Below are positions 18,354 through 25,810 of a stretch of 64,000 nucleotides of DNA, one piece after another. This stretch comes from CAYWNA01 sp964459305. GTDB lineage: Bacteria > Planctomycetota > Planctomycetia > Pirellulales > Pirellulaceae. The stretch lies in assembly GCA_964459305.1 (NCBI GenBank), contig CAYWNA010000029.1:13722-77721 (forward strand), read 5' to 3'. The notes under the pieces are model-generated. The model searched no databases. It was not told the origin of the DNA and worked only from the letters and a program-made list of their open reading frames with translations. Position numbers and translations under genes: made by a program. Within the stretch, counting starts at the first letter, position 1. Every line of letters starts with the position of its first letter.

Positions 18354-19028
18354 TTGCCTAGTCTGACCATCGAGAACTACGTCAAAACTATCTACCGAAT
18401 ATGCACGCGCCAAGATGGCAGTCCCGCGGCGACTGGCAGATTGGCCGAGGCGCTGAATGTTTCGCCCGGCACTGTAACCTGTATGTTGAAGACGCTGAAG
18501 GATGCTGGTTTGGCCGAGTACAAACCTTATGAAGGTGCCCGACTGACCGAGGCGGGGCGGACTTTGGCGCTTCGTGTCCTACGCCGACATCGCCTGATCG
18601 AGCTATTTCTGGCGAAAACGTTGGATCTGACGTGGGATGAGGTTCACGACGAGGCCGAGAACATGGAACATGCCGTTAGCGATCTGCTCGTAGATCGTAT
18701 CGACGAGTACCTGGGTTTTCCGGGTACCGATCCACATGGCGATCCCATCCCACGAGCGGACGGGACGGTTTCGTATCAGGCCAGCAGCACCTTGGCGGAG
18801 TGGGGGATTGGCCAAAGATTTCGCTTGGTGCGAGTCTTGGATCAAACACCGGAGTTCCTTCGCTACCTGAGCGAAGCCGGTCTGCCATTGGGCGCGCAAG
18901 GCGAAGTCGCGGCCAATCATGAGGCGGCGGGCATTGTCACCGTTTCGGTCGCCGATAGCGAGACGACTTTGGCGCGCAAAGTGGCCGAAAAACTGTTGGT
19001 AGCTTTGCCCAATGAGTCGGACGGCTAA
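18354..19028 (+). CDS. DtxR/MntR-family metal-dependent transcriptional regulator
   Basis: A protein of 224 residues starting at TTG 18354, supported by GGGAGG six bases upstream. The N-terminal winged helix reads LTIENYVKTIYRI, then RLAEALNVSPGTVTCMLKTLKDAGL. The dimerisation and metal-binding helices include RRHRLIELFLAKTLDLTWDEVHDEAENMEHAVS, with the His/Glu ligands expected of DtxR/MntR. An SH3-like FeoA-type C-terminal domain (about 145-224) follows. Such proteins repress iron or manganese uptake genes when metal is bound. No metal transporter is adjacent, so the regulon is elsewhere or includes the divergent mch operon; the latter is inference only. Confidence 0.9.
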   Translation: MPSLTIENYVKTIYRICTRQDGSPAATGRLAEALNVSPGTVTCMLKTLKDAGLAEYKPYEGARLTEAGRTLALRVLRRHRLIELFLAKTLDLTWDEVHDEAENMEHAVSDLLVDRIDEYLGFPGTDPHGDPIPRADGTVSYQASSTLAEWGIGQRFRLVRVLDQTPEFLRYLSEAGLPLGAQGEVAANHEAAGIVTVSVADSETTLARKVAEKLLVALPNESDG

Positions 19029-19034
19029 CAGTGG

Positions 19035-19052
19035 GTCAGGGCTTGCCCTGAC
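19035..19052. repeat. Short perfect palindrome upstream of MoxR operon
   Basis: GTCAGGGCTTGCCCTGAC: two 8-base perfect arms with a two-base loop, between the DtxR-like gene and the MoxR operon. It could be an operator, a weak terminator or a repeat-family member. Confidence 0.5.
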
Positions 19053-19098
19053 TTACGTCGATTCACACAATCACATGCAGCTATAAGGAGCCGAATTC

Positions 19099-20088
19099 GT
19101 GCAGGTTGACGTTCACCAGATCAAGGATCAGGTTGCACAAAAAGCCGACCTGTTGCACCGATTGAATTCCGAAATGCAGAAGACCATCGTGGGCCAAGAA
19201 GGCATGCTGTCTCGGCTGCTGATTGGCTTGCTGACCGGCGGGCACATTCTGCTGGAAGGCGTTCCGGGGCTGGCTAAGACGACGGCCATCAAATCGCTGG
19301 CCGATGCGTTGGACACCAGATTTCAGCGGATCCAGTTCACACCGGACCTGCTGCCGGCGGATCTTATCGGCACGATGATTTATCAGCCGGCTACGGGCTC
19401 GTTCACCACTCGCAAAGGCCCGATCTTTGCCAACTTCGTGCTGGCCGATGAAATCAACCGGGCGCCATCGAAAGTGCAATCCGCCCTGCTGGAGGCCATG
19501 CAGGAGCACCAGGTGACAATTGGCGACGAAACATATCCGCTCGAAGGCCTGTTCCTGGTCATGGCCACGCAGAACCCGATCGAGCAGGAAGGCACCTACC
19601 CGTTGCCCGAGGCGCAGGTCGACCGGTTCATGCTGAAGATCAAGATCGACTATCCCAAACCCGATGAAGAGCGCAAAGTGCTGGATATGGCCCTGGACGG
19701 GACGATTCGGACCATCCAGGCGGTGCTCTCGCCGGACGAGATTCTTGGCATGCAGGAGGTGGTCAGGCTGATCTATGTTGACGACCAGTTGAAAGACTAC
19801 ATTCTGAACATCGTGCAGGCCACGCGAGATCCTGCGGCCTGCGACATCCCGGACCTTGCGCCGCTGATCGATTATGGGGGATCGCCCAGAGCAACGATCT
19901 ACTTGGGGATCGGGGCCCGTGCCATGGCATTTCTGAATGGGCGCGGTTATGTCACGCCTCAGGACGTGAAAGACGTGGCTCATGACGTGCTCCGACATCG
20001 CATCATTCTGACATACGAAGCGGAAGCAGAGCAGATGACGCCCGAAGACGTGATCGCGACGATTCTGACCAAGGTTCCCGTGCCGTAA
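19099..20088 (+). CDS. MoxR-family AAA+ ATPase
   Basis: A protein of 329 residues starting at GTG 19099 with AAGGAG nine bases upstream. The AAA core shows Walker A (EGVPGLAKTTAIKS), Walker B (FVLADEINRAPSKVQSALLEAMQEHQ), sensor ATQNPIEQEGTYPLPEAQVDRFMLK and the arginine-finger region YGGSPRATIYL. It is the first gene of a compact operon with DUF58, parvulin-like, BatD-like and BatA-like genes. Such MoxR-Bat modules act at the cell envelope. Compared with the MoxR at 1993-3282 it lacks the zinc-ribbon extension. The family call is very secure. Confidence 0.95.
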   Translation: MQVDVHQIKDQVAQKADLLHRLNSEMQKTIVGQEGMLSRLLIGLLTGGHILLEGVPGLAKTTAIKSLADALDTRFQRIQFTPDLLPADLIGTMIYQPATGSFTTRKGPIFANFVLADEINRAPSKVQSALLEAMQEHQVTIGDETYPLEGLFLVMATQNPIEQEGTYPLPEAQVDRFMLKIKIDYPKPDEERKVLDMALDGTIRTIQAVLSPDEILGMQEVVRLIYVDDQLKDYILNIVQATRDPAACDIPDLAPLIDYGGSPRATIYLGIGARAMAFLNGRGYVTPQDVKDVAHDVLRHRIILTYEAEAEQMTPEDVIATILTKVPVP

Positions 20089-21036
20089 TTGGTGCCCCGT
20101 TTCATCAATCCCAGAAAAGCAGAGCGGTATTCACTCCGCCAACGAAGAATGCCCGAACAACGCGTTGCCGAAATCCTGAAGAAAGTCCAACGCATCCAGA
20201 TCGTGGCCAACCGCACGGTGAACGACCTGTTCGCCGGCCAATACAAGAGCGTGTTTCGTGGCCGTGGCATGGAGTTTGACGAAGTGCGCGAGTATCAACC
20301 GGGGGACGATATCCGCACCATCGATTGGAACGTCACGGCACGCACCGGCGATTGTTTTGTCAAGCTGTTTAGCGAAGAGCGCGAGTTGACCGTGCTGTTC
20401 CTGGTCGACGTCTCGGCATCCGGCATTTTCGGCTCGACGCAGCAATCCAAGTTAGACATGGTGGTCGAAGTGGCGGCGCTGCTTATGTTCTCGGCCCTGA
20501 AAAACAACGATAAGGTCGGGCTGATCAAGTTCTGCGACGAAGTACTGGAATTCCTACCCGCTCGCAAAGGCAAGTCACACGTCCTGCACAGTATCCGTCA
20601 GTTGGTGGATGTTCGGCCGATTGCGCGTGAAACAAGACTGGAGTCAGCGCTGGACTTTTTGAACCAGGTGCAAAAACGGCGCGCGGTCGTGTTTCTGATC
20701 AGCGATTTCCTGGGTCCCAGCGCCCGTCGCGCGTTGGCGATTACGAACAAACGGCACGATCTCACGGCCATCACCATCTCGGACCCCCGCGAACACGCGC
20801 TGCCCGACGTGGGGTTTATTTCTCTGATGGACGCGGAGACGGGCGAAGTCGTGGAGGTGGATACACGTCACCGGACGGTGCGTGCAATGTTCGAGAAGCG
20901 AACCCAGGAGCGTGATGGAGCACTCTCGGATGAACTGAAAAAAGTCGGAGTCGACCAGTTGGCGATCGACACGCGAGGCGACTACTTCGCCAGCCTGCGT
21001 CGATTCTTCGATATGCGTGAAAAACGGTTTCGGTAA
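20089..21036 (+). CDS. DUF58-domain protein
   Basis: A protein of 315 residues that begins directly after the MoxR stop (TTG 20089 or GTG 20092), so translational coupling is likely. The DUF58 core reads FRGRGMEFDEVREYQPGDDIRTIDWNVTARTG, followed by the VWA-like LTVLFLVDVSASG with the metal-adhesion DxSxS motif intact. It has no transmembrane segment, unlike the other DUF58 protein in the window. The paired MoxR would act on it. The C-terminus carries the usual RRFFDMREKRFR ending. Confidence 0.93.
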   Translation: MVPRFINPRKAERYSLRQRRMPEQRVAEILKKVQRIQIVANRTVNDLFAGQYKSVFRGRGMEFDEVREYQPGDDIRTIDWNVTARTGDCFVKLFSEERELTVLFLVDVSASGIFGSTQQSKLDMVVEVAALLMFSALKNNDKVGLIKFCDEVLEFLPARKGKSHVLHSIRQLVDVRPIARETRLESALDFLNQVQKRRAVVFLISDFLGPSARRALAITNKRHDLTAITISDPREHALPDVGFISLMDAETGEVVEVDTRHRTVRAMFEKRTQERDGALSDELKKVGVDQLAIDTRGDYFASLRRFFDMREKRFR

Positions 21037-21053
21037 ATGAGGATTTCGGTGCA

Positions 21054-22454
21054 ATGAGTGAAGATAGTAGGCCGCAATTGAACCTCGGCACGCCGCCCGG
21101 AAAGCTGAAGAACCAAGCCACAGGCGGGGCGGGAAAGGCGATTTGGGTTCTAGTTCTGCTGCAGGTAGTCACCCTTGCTTGTCTGATCGTGGCGTTTTCT
21201 CGGCTACGCGAAGGTGCGTCACCTGCGGCAACAAAGGCGGGCGGCGAGGATTGGCGGGCCGTTGCGATGCAATTGGAGGACAAAAGTCTTGCCGGACAAG
21301 CGGCACGCGCTTGGGAGAAGTGTCTGGATGCCTCGCCGTCAGCAGACGACCATGCCGAGATCCTGTACCGCATCGGCAAACTGTACCTGCAGGCCGAGGA
21401 ATATGGGCCGGCGGCCGCGGCCTTCGTTCGGTGTGAACAGGCCGCAGGCGATGACGAGGCACTCACACAGAAACTCGGCCCCCATCTGCTCACGTGCCTG
21501 CGCCGTCTGGGCCTGTACGGCGAAGTTGGCCGGGAATTGTCGCGACGAGTCGAAGCGGGCGCGGACGATCCCGGCCAAGGCAAGGTTCTCGCCACGCTGG
21601 CTGGCGAGGACGTGACAGAAGCCGACTTGGACCGGATGATCGAACAACGCGTCGATCAGATGCTGACCATGCAAGGCGGTGCCCGCGACGAGCAGACGCG
21701 ACAGATGCTGCTGAAGCAATTCCAGAATCCGCAAATGCGTGATCGACTATTTCAGGAACTGCTCCAACGAGAACTGTTCACTCGACGTGCACGCGAGTTG
21801 AAACTGGACCGCAATGAAGAGTTCGTCCATGCCCGGCATGTTATCGAGGAGGACATGCTGGCCAGACGTTTCCAGGATAGAGAACTGGCGAAGATTCAGC
21901 CAACCGATGTGGATCTTCAGGCATACTTTACGGTGCATGAAGACCAGTACGAGCACCCGGAAATGCTCCAAGCCGTGTTTGCCAAACTGAAAGACGGTGA
22001 GGATGCTGGGAAACTGCTGGACGGGATCAAGTCGGCAGAAGATCTCAAGAAGGTGGTTGCCGAGCGACGGTCTGGCGACGCCGACGAGGGAGAAGAGACT
22101 GCTGGCGAGACGATCACGAAGGGCCGCGTTCATCCTCAACTTGGCAACACCGACGCCTTGTTCGACATGGACACAGGTACATGGACGGATGAACCACACG
22201 AGAACGGCGACGACGATTACTTGGTGCTTGTCGAGAGCAAAACACCTGCCCGAACGTTGTCGTTCGAGGAAGTGCGACCTCGGGTCGAAGCGGAATACAG
22301 GGCCCGCAAGCAGCAGGAGTTGTCCCAGAAGCTGTTTCAAGACTTGATGGTCCGTTACGAGGTCAAGATGAACGCCGTTCAACCCTCGTCCAGTGAGGAA
22401 GACGGGAGCACCAGCGAAGAGACCAAGAAAGCCGACGAGCAAGAGACCCCGTAA
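21054..22454 (+). CDS. Membrane-anchored parvulin-like (SurA/PpiD-type) protein with TPR-like region
   Basis: A protein of 466 residues. One transmembrane segment lies near the N-terminus (about 30-50, AIWVLVLLQVVTLACLIVAF). A TPR-like helical region of about 65-170 follows. A SurA-N-like helical domain (GEDVTEADLDRMIEQRVDQML onward) and a degraded PPIC parvulin segment (about 300-430) end the protein. It lies between DUF58 and the BatD-like gene, where Bat operons usually have a TPR protein. It shares the TAATG overlap with the next gene. Catalytic isomerase residues are not clearly conserved, so a chaperone role is as likely as an enzyme. Confidence 0.7.
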   Translation: MSEDSRPQLNLGTPPGKLKNQATGGAGKAIWVLVLLQVVTLACLIVAFSRLREGASPAATKAGGEDWRAVAMQLEDKSLAGQAARAWEKCLDASPSADDHAEILYRIGKLYLQAEEYGPAAAAFVRCEQAAGDDEALTQKLGPHLLTCLRRLGLYGEVGRELSRRVEAGADDPGQGKVLATLAGEDVTEADLDRMIEQRVDQMLTMQGGARDEQTRQMLLKQFQNPQMRDRLFQELLQRELFTRRARELKLDRNEEFVHARHVIEEDMLARRFQDRELAKIQPTDVDLQAYFTVHEDQYEHPEMLQAVFAKLKDGEDAGKLLDGIKSAEDLKKVVAERRSGDADEGEETAGETITKGRVHPQLGNTDALFDMDTGTWTDEPHENGDDDYLVLVESKTPARTLSFEEVRPRVEAEYRARKQQELSQKLFQDLMVRYEVKMNAVQPSSSEEDGSTSEETKKADEQETP

Positions 22455-23524
22455 TGTCAGTGGCCCACCAAGTCAAGTTCGTAGTACCGGCTTCAGCCGG
22501 CTTTCTCCGCTTAAAGGCGGGACTACGAACACGAAGAGACCATCTGCGACTTATCGTCCTGGCTTCGGCTGCATGTCTGATCGTCTGCACCTTTGGCTGC
22601 ACCGGCTCGGATGTCGGGGATACTGAAGAATCCGAAAAGAAGCAGGTCGCACGCACGGAAATCGAGCGTGGCCCTGTGCACGTAATCGTGGAAGTCGAGC
22701 CGAATCCGGCGCGGCTGTCCGACGAGCCAAAACTGACGCTGACGATCGACTACGAACAGGGAGTCGAGGTGGACAAGCCACCATTCGGCGAGGCGGTGGG
22801 CGATTCTCTGCAGATCCGCGACTATCACGAACCGTTACCTGAAGCCAAAGAGGGACGCGAAATCATCCGGCAGGTCTACACGCTGGAGCCGACTCGCACC
22901 GGTGAATTGCAGATCGACCCCATCGCCGTCACGTTTATCGTGGACGGCAAGAAGCACACCGTTGAGACCGAGGCACTCGCGATCGAGGTCACGTCGATGA
23001 TCGGCGAGGAAGCGCCATCGCTGGACGATTTGCGGGGAATCGAAGGGCCTGTCGAACTGCCGGAACCGCGCGGCATGGCGATGTGGCTGGTCGCCATCGG
23101 CTGCGGTCTTGCCGTGGCAGTCGCGGCGTCGACATGGGTCCTTCTGCGACGGCGAAAGTACGAGCCTGAGAAACAGTTCACGCCGCAGGAACTGGCATTC
23201 TTAGAGTTGCAGCGCATTGTGCAACAGGAACTCAGCGATCGCGATGTCAAGCTGTATTATGTCGAATTGACAGGCGTCGTCCGCCGGTATGTAGAACGTA
23301 CGACGGGTGTGCACGCACCAGAGCAAACGACCGAGGAATTCTTGCGAGAAATCAGTTCCGCCGAGGTATTCTCGGGCGACGAGCAGGATCGACTGAGGTC
23401 GTTCTTGGAATCGGCCGATCTGGTGAAATTCGCCGCGCACCAACCGGCGGCGCATGACATCGAGGAGAGCTTCCGACGGGCAAAGGTGTTCATCGGCTTA
23501 GAGGCCCAGGAGGCGGTAACGTGA
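22454..23524 (+). CDS. BatD-like exported protein with one membrane helix
   Basis: A protein of 356 residues. Its ATG overlaps the previous stop as TAATG. After an odd basic N-terminus (residues 9-31, encoded by a palindromic repeat) comes a lipoprotein-type signal, LIVLASAACLIVCTFGC at about 33-49. A beta-rich region of the BatD/DUF4381 kind follows (EVEPNPARLSDEPKLTLTIDY). Then come a membrane helix (about 210-232) and a cytoplasmic helical tail with the FLELQRIVQQELSDRDVKLYYVELTGVVRRYVE block that is typical of DUF4381. The 3' end overlaps the BatA-like start by four bases (GTGA). Confidence 0.75.
   Translation: MSVAHQVKFVVPASAGFLRLKAGLRTRRDHLRLIVLASAACLIVCTFGCTGSDVGDTEESEKKQVARTEIERGPVHVIVEVEPNPARLSDEPKLTLTIDYEQGVEVDKPPFGEAVGDSLQIRDYHEPLPEAKEGREIIRQVYTLEPTRTGELQIDPIAVTFIVDGKKHTVETEALAIEVTSMIGEEAPSLDDLRGIEGPVELPEPRGMAMWLVAIGCGLAVAVAASTWVLLRRRKYEPEKQFTPQELAFLELQRIVQQELSDRDVKLYYVELTGVVRRYVERTTGVHAPEQTTEEFLREISSAEVFSGDEQDRLRSFLESADLVKFAAHQPAAHDIEESFRRAKVFIGLEAQEAVT
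22478..22529. repeat. Palindromic repeat inside the BatD-like coding sequence
   Basis: Outer arms TTCGTAGT and ACTACGAA enclose two small hairpins (CCGGCTTCAGCCGG and a CCGCTTAAAGGCGG type), giving a cloverleaf-like shape. It is open in the gene's frame and encodes part of the N-terminal extension ahead of the signal peptide. Confidence 0.8.
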
Positions 23525-24597
23525 ACATCGGTGCATTTCGCCTTCAGGATCCGCTGTGGCTGCTGTTATGGCTGCCGCTATTGGCGATCGGAGTTTTCGC
23601 GATCTGGCGCGGGCGCCAGACGGCTGTGCTGTACTCCAGCGTGCAACTCCTGAAGGAACTTCCGGTCACCTTGATGCAACGGATCAAACGTCTGTTGCCC
23701 TGGGTGCGGCTGTTCGGCTTGGCACTCATCGTACTCGCGCTGGCCCGTCCCCAACGCGGATTGCGCGAGTTCCGGGTGAGCACCGAAGGCATCGCGATTC
23801 AGATGTGCATTGACCGGTCCGGTTCGATGCAGGCCATGGATTTCGAAATCGACCGCGAACGCGTGAACCGGCTACAGGCTGTCAAGAGAGTCTTCCGCGA
23901 TTTTGTCGACGGAGGCGGGCATTTGCCCGGTAGGCCCAACGATTTGATCGGTCTGATTTCGTTTGGTGGTTTTGCCGAAGGAAAATCGCCACTGACGCTG
24001 GACCACGGCGCATTGCTGGAAGTGCTTAAATCCGTCGAAATCCCCAAACCGATCGAGGCTCTGCAACGCGATCCCAGGTACCGGCAGATTCTGGAAGAAG
24101 AAATGGCCACGGCAATCGGCGACTCGGTGGCACTGGCCGTCGACCGCCTGAAGGATGCCAAGGCCAAGAGCAAGGTAATCATCCTTCTGTCCGACGGCGA
24201 AAACACGGCAGGAATCGTATCGCCAGAGGAAGCCGCGAAGGCTGCGAAGAGCTACGGCATCAAGATCTACGCGATTGGAGTGGGCTCCACAGGGCGAGCG
24301 CCGTTTCCGGTCAAGGACTTCTACGGCCGAACTGTTCTGCAGTCGCAACGCGTCCGTCTGGACGAAGAGACGCTGAACATGCTCGCTAAAACAACCGACG
24401 GCGAGTACTTCAATGCAAAGAACACACAGGCTTTGGAGCAGGTCTACAGCGAAATCGACGGACTAGAGAAGACTGTCTCGAAAGGGCGGCTGTACACCGA
24501 GTACATTGAACTGTACCAATGGTTCATGTTGCCGGGCTTGGCCCTGGTGATGCTAGAAATCGCCCTTTCATCCACGCGATTCCGGTCGCTGCCCTAG
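23521..24597 (+). CDS. BatA-like VWA-domain membrane protein
   Basis: A protein of 358 residues. The first helix region (about 10-30) and a helix at about 60-77 precede a VWA domain. The MIDAS motif appears as IQMCIDRSGSMQAMD, with DxSxS altered to DRSGS, the usual BatA form. A C-terminal membrane helix (about 335-350) follows. A loop of about 20 residues between VWA strands (DFVDGGGHLPGRPNDLIGLISFGG) is standard for BatA. Together with the upstream MoxR, DUF58 and BatD-like genes it completes a Bat-type envelope module. A BatB gene is not present after it; the next gene is galT-like. Confidence 0.93.
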   Translation: MNIGAFRLQDPLWLLLWLPLLAIGVFAIWRGRQTAVLYSSVQLLKELPVTLMQRIKRLLPWVRLFGLALIVLALARPQRGLREFRVSTEGIAIQMCIDRSGSMQAMDFEIDRERVNRLQAVKRVFRDFVDGGGHLPGRPNDLIGLISFGGFAEGKSPLTLDHGALLEVLKSVEIPKPIEALQRDPRYRQILEEEMATAIGDSVALAVDRLKDAKAKSKVIILLSDGENTAGIVSPEEAAKAAKSYGIKIYAIGVGSTGRAPFPVKDFYGRTVLQSQRVRLDEETLNMLAKTTDGEYFNAKNTQALEQVYSEIDGLEKTVSKGRLYTEYIELYQWFMLPGLALVMLEIALSSTRFRSLP

Positions 24598-24614
24598 AAC
24601 ATGCCCATCATTTC

Positions 24615-25610
24615 ATGTCCGAGTTCCGCAGAGATCTTCTGTCCGACCATTGGGTGATCATCGCACCCAACCGCGCGAGCCGTCCCGAACAGTTTGCAGC
24701 AGATTCGCCGCTACATACCCCCCAGCGATGCCCTTTCTGCAGAGGCCATGAACAGGACACGCCGCCAGCTGTGGCCAGTGTCGCCGAGACAGTGTCGCCA
24801 GCGGAAAACGAGTGGCAGGTGCGCGTAGTACCCAACAAGTATCCGGCTGTCGTGGACGCAGACATGCCGACAAGGCCGACGGACGGCTTCTACGAAACAC
24901 AACGCGGCATTGGTGTTCACGAAGTCATCATCGAATCGCCGGAACACATCGTCAGCATCAGCGAGTTAGACGAGCGCCGGGCGGCATTGGTATTCCGCAC
25001 CTATGGAGAACGTCTCAAAGAACTGGGAGAGCATCCACGTTTGGCCTACGGTCAGATCTTCAAGAATTCGGGCGCTGCAGCTGGTGCTTCGTTGGAGCAT
25101 TCACACAGCCAATTGATTGCTACGGCCGTTGTGCCGACCCAGATTCAACGTGAAATGTCCAAGTCAATGGCTTACCACCTGCAGCACGGACGCTGTGTCT
25201 TCTGTGCGATGCTGGCGCGGGAGTTGGATCAGGGAGCCAGAATCGTAGCCGAGTCTCCGCATTTTGTCGCCTTTTGTCCCTTCGCGAGCCAGTTTCCATA
25301 CGAAATCTGGATTATGCCGCGCGAGCATGGTTGTCGTTTTGAAGACACGGAACCTGGGAACCTGGCGGAGTTTTCGTCGCTGGTTCGGGATGTGATCCTT
25401 CGTATCGAAGCCGCGTTACAGAGCCCCGCGTTTAACTATCTGATTCACACTGCGCCGTTTCACACGTCATCATTGGCATATTTTCACTGGCATTTGGAAT
25501 TTTCGCCGCGACTGACAAAAACAGCGGGATTTGAATGGGGAGCCGGCGATTATATAAATGTCATTTCGCCGGAAGATGCAGCTTGCACGCTTCGCGCTGC
25601 CGGTGAGTAG
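24615..25610 (+). CDS. GalT-like nucleotidyltransferase (galactose-1-P uridylyltransferase family)
   Basis: A protein of 331 residues from ATG 24615 (MSEFRRDLLSDHWVIIAP). Zinc-binding cysteines C39xxC42 (CPFC) and a second CVFC pair are present. The active-site motif is H162-S-H164-S-Q166, the HxHxQ signature with the nucleophilic histidine in second position. Classical GalT has HPHxQ. The HSHSQ form resembles the ADP-glucose or broader nucleoside-diphosphate hexose phosphorylase-like branch of the family. Its neighbour is a GH57 glucanotransferase, so a role in glycogen or glucose-1-phosphate turnover is more likely than galactose use. The specific sugar cannot be told. Confidence 0.85.
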   Translation: MSEFRRDLLSDHWVIIAPNRASRPEQFAADSPLHTPQRCPFCRGHEQDTPPAVASVAETVSPAENEWQVRVVPNKYPAVVDADMPTRPTDGFYETQRGIGVHEVIIESPEHIVSISELDERRAALVFRTYGERLKELGEHPRLAYGQIFKNSGAAAGASLEHSHSQLIATAVVPTQIQREMSKSMAYHLQHGRCVFCAMLARELDQGARIVAESPHFVAFCPFASQFPYEIWIMPREHGCRFEDTEPGNLAEFSSLVRDVILRIEAALQSPAFNYLIHTAPFHTSSLAYFHWHLEFSPRLTKTAGFEWGAGDYINVISPEDAACTLRAAGE

Positions 25611-25810
25611 TGGGTAAGGTGAGCGGCCAGAACAAGTGCATCGAATTCGGAATGTAGGATTGCCAATCCGTCCAGGAACATATGGCATTCCGTCCTTAGG
25701 GTACTCTATTTCTGTCCGTTTGCGTAAGATTTGCCGAACACGAGTGCCGCGCGGGCGGGTCTCTGCCGGACATTCCATCGAAATCTACACGAGGATAGAC
25801 ACGACGCTCC

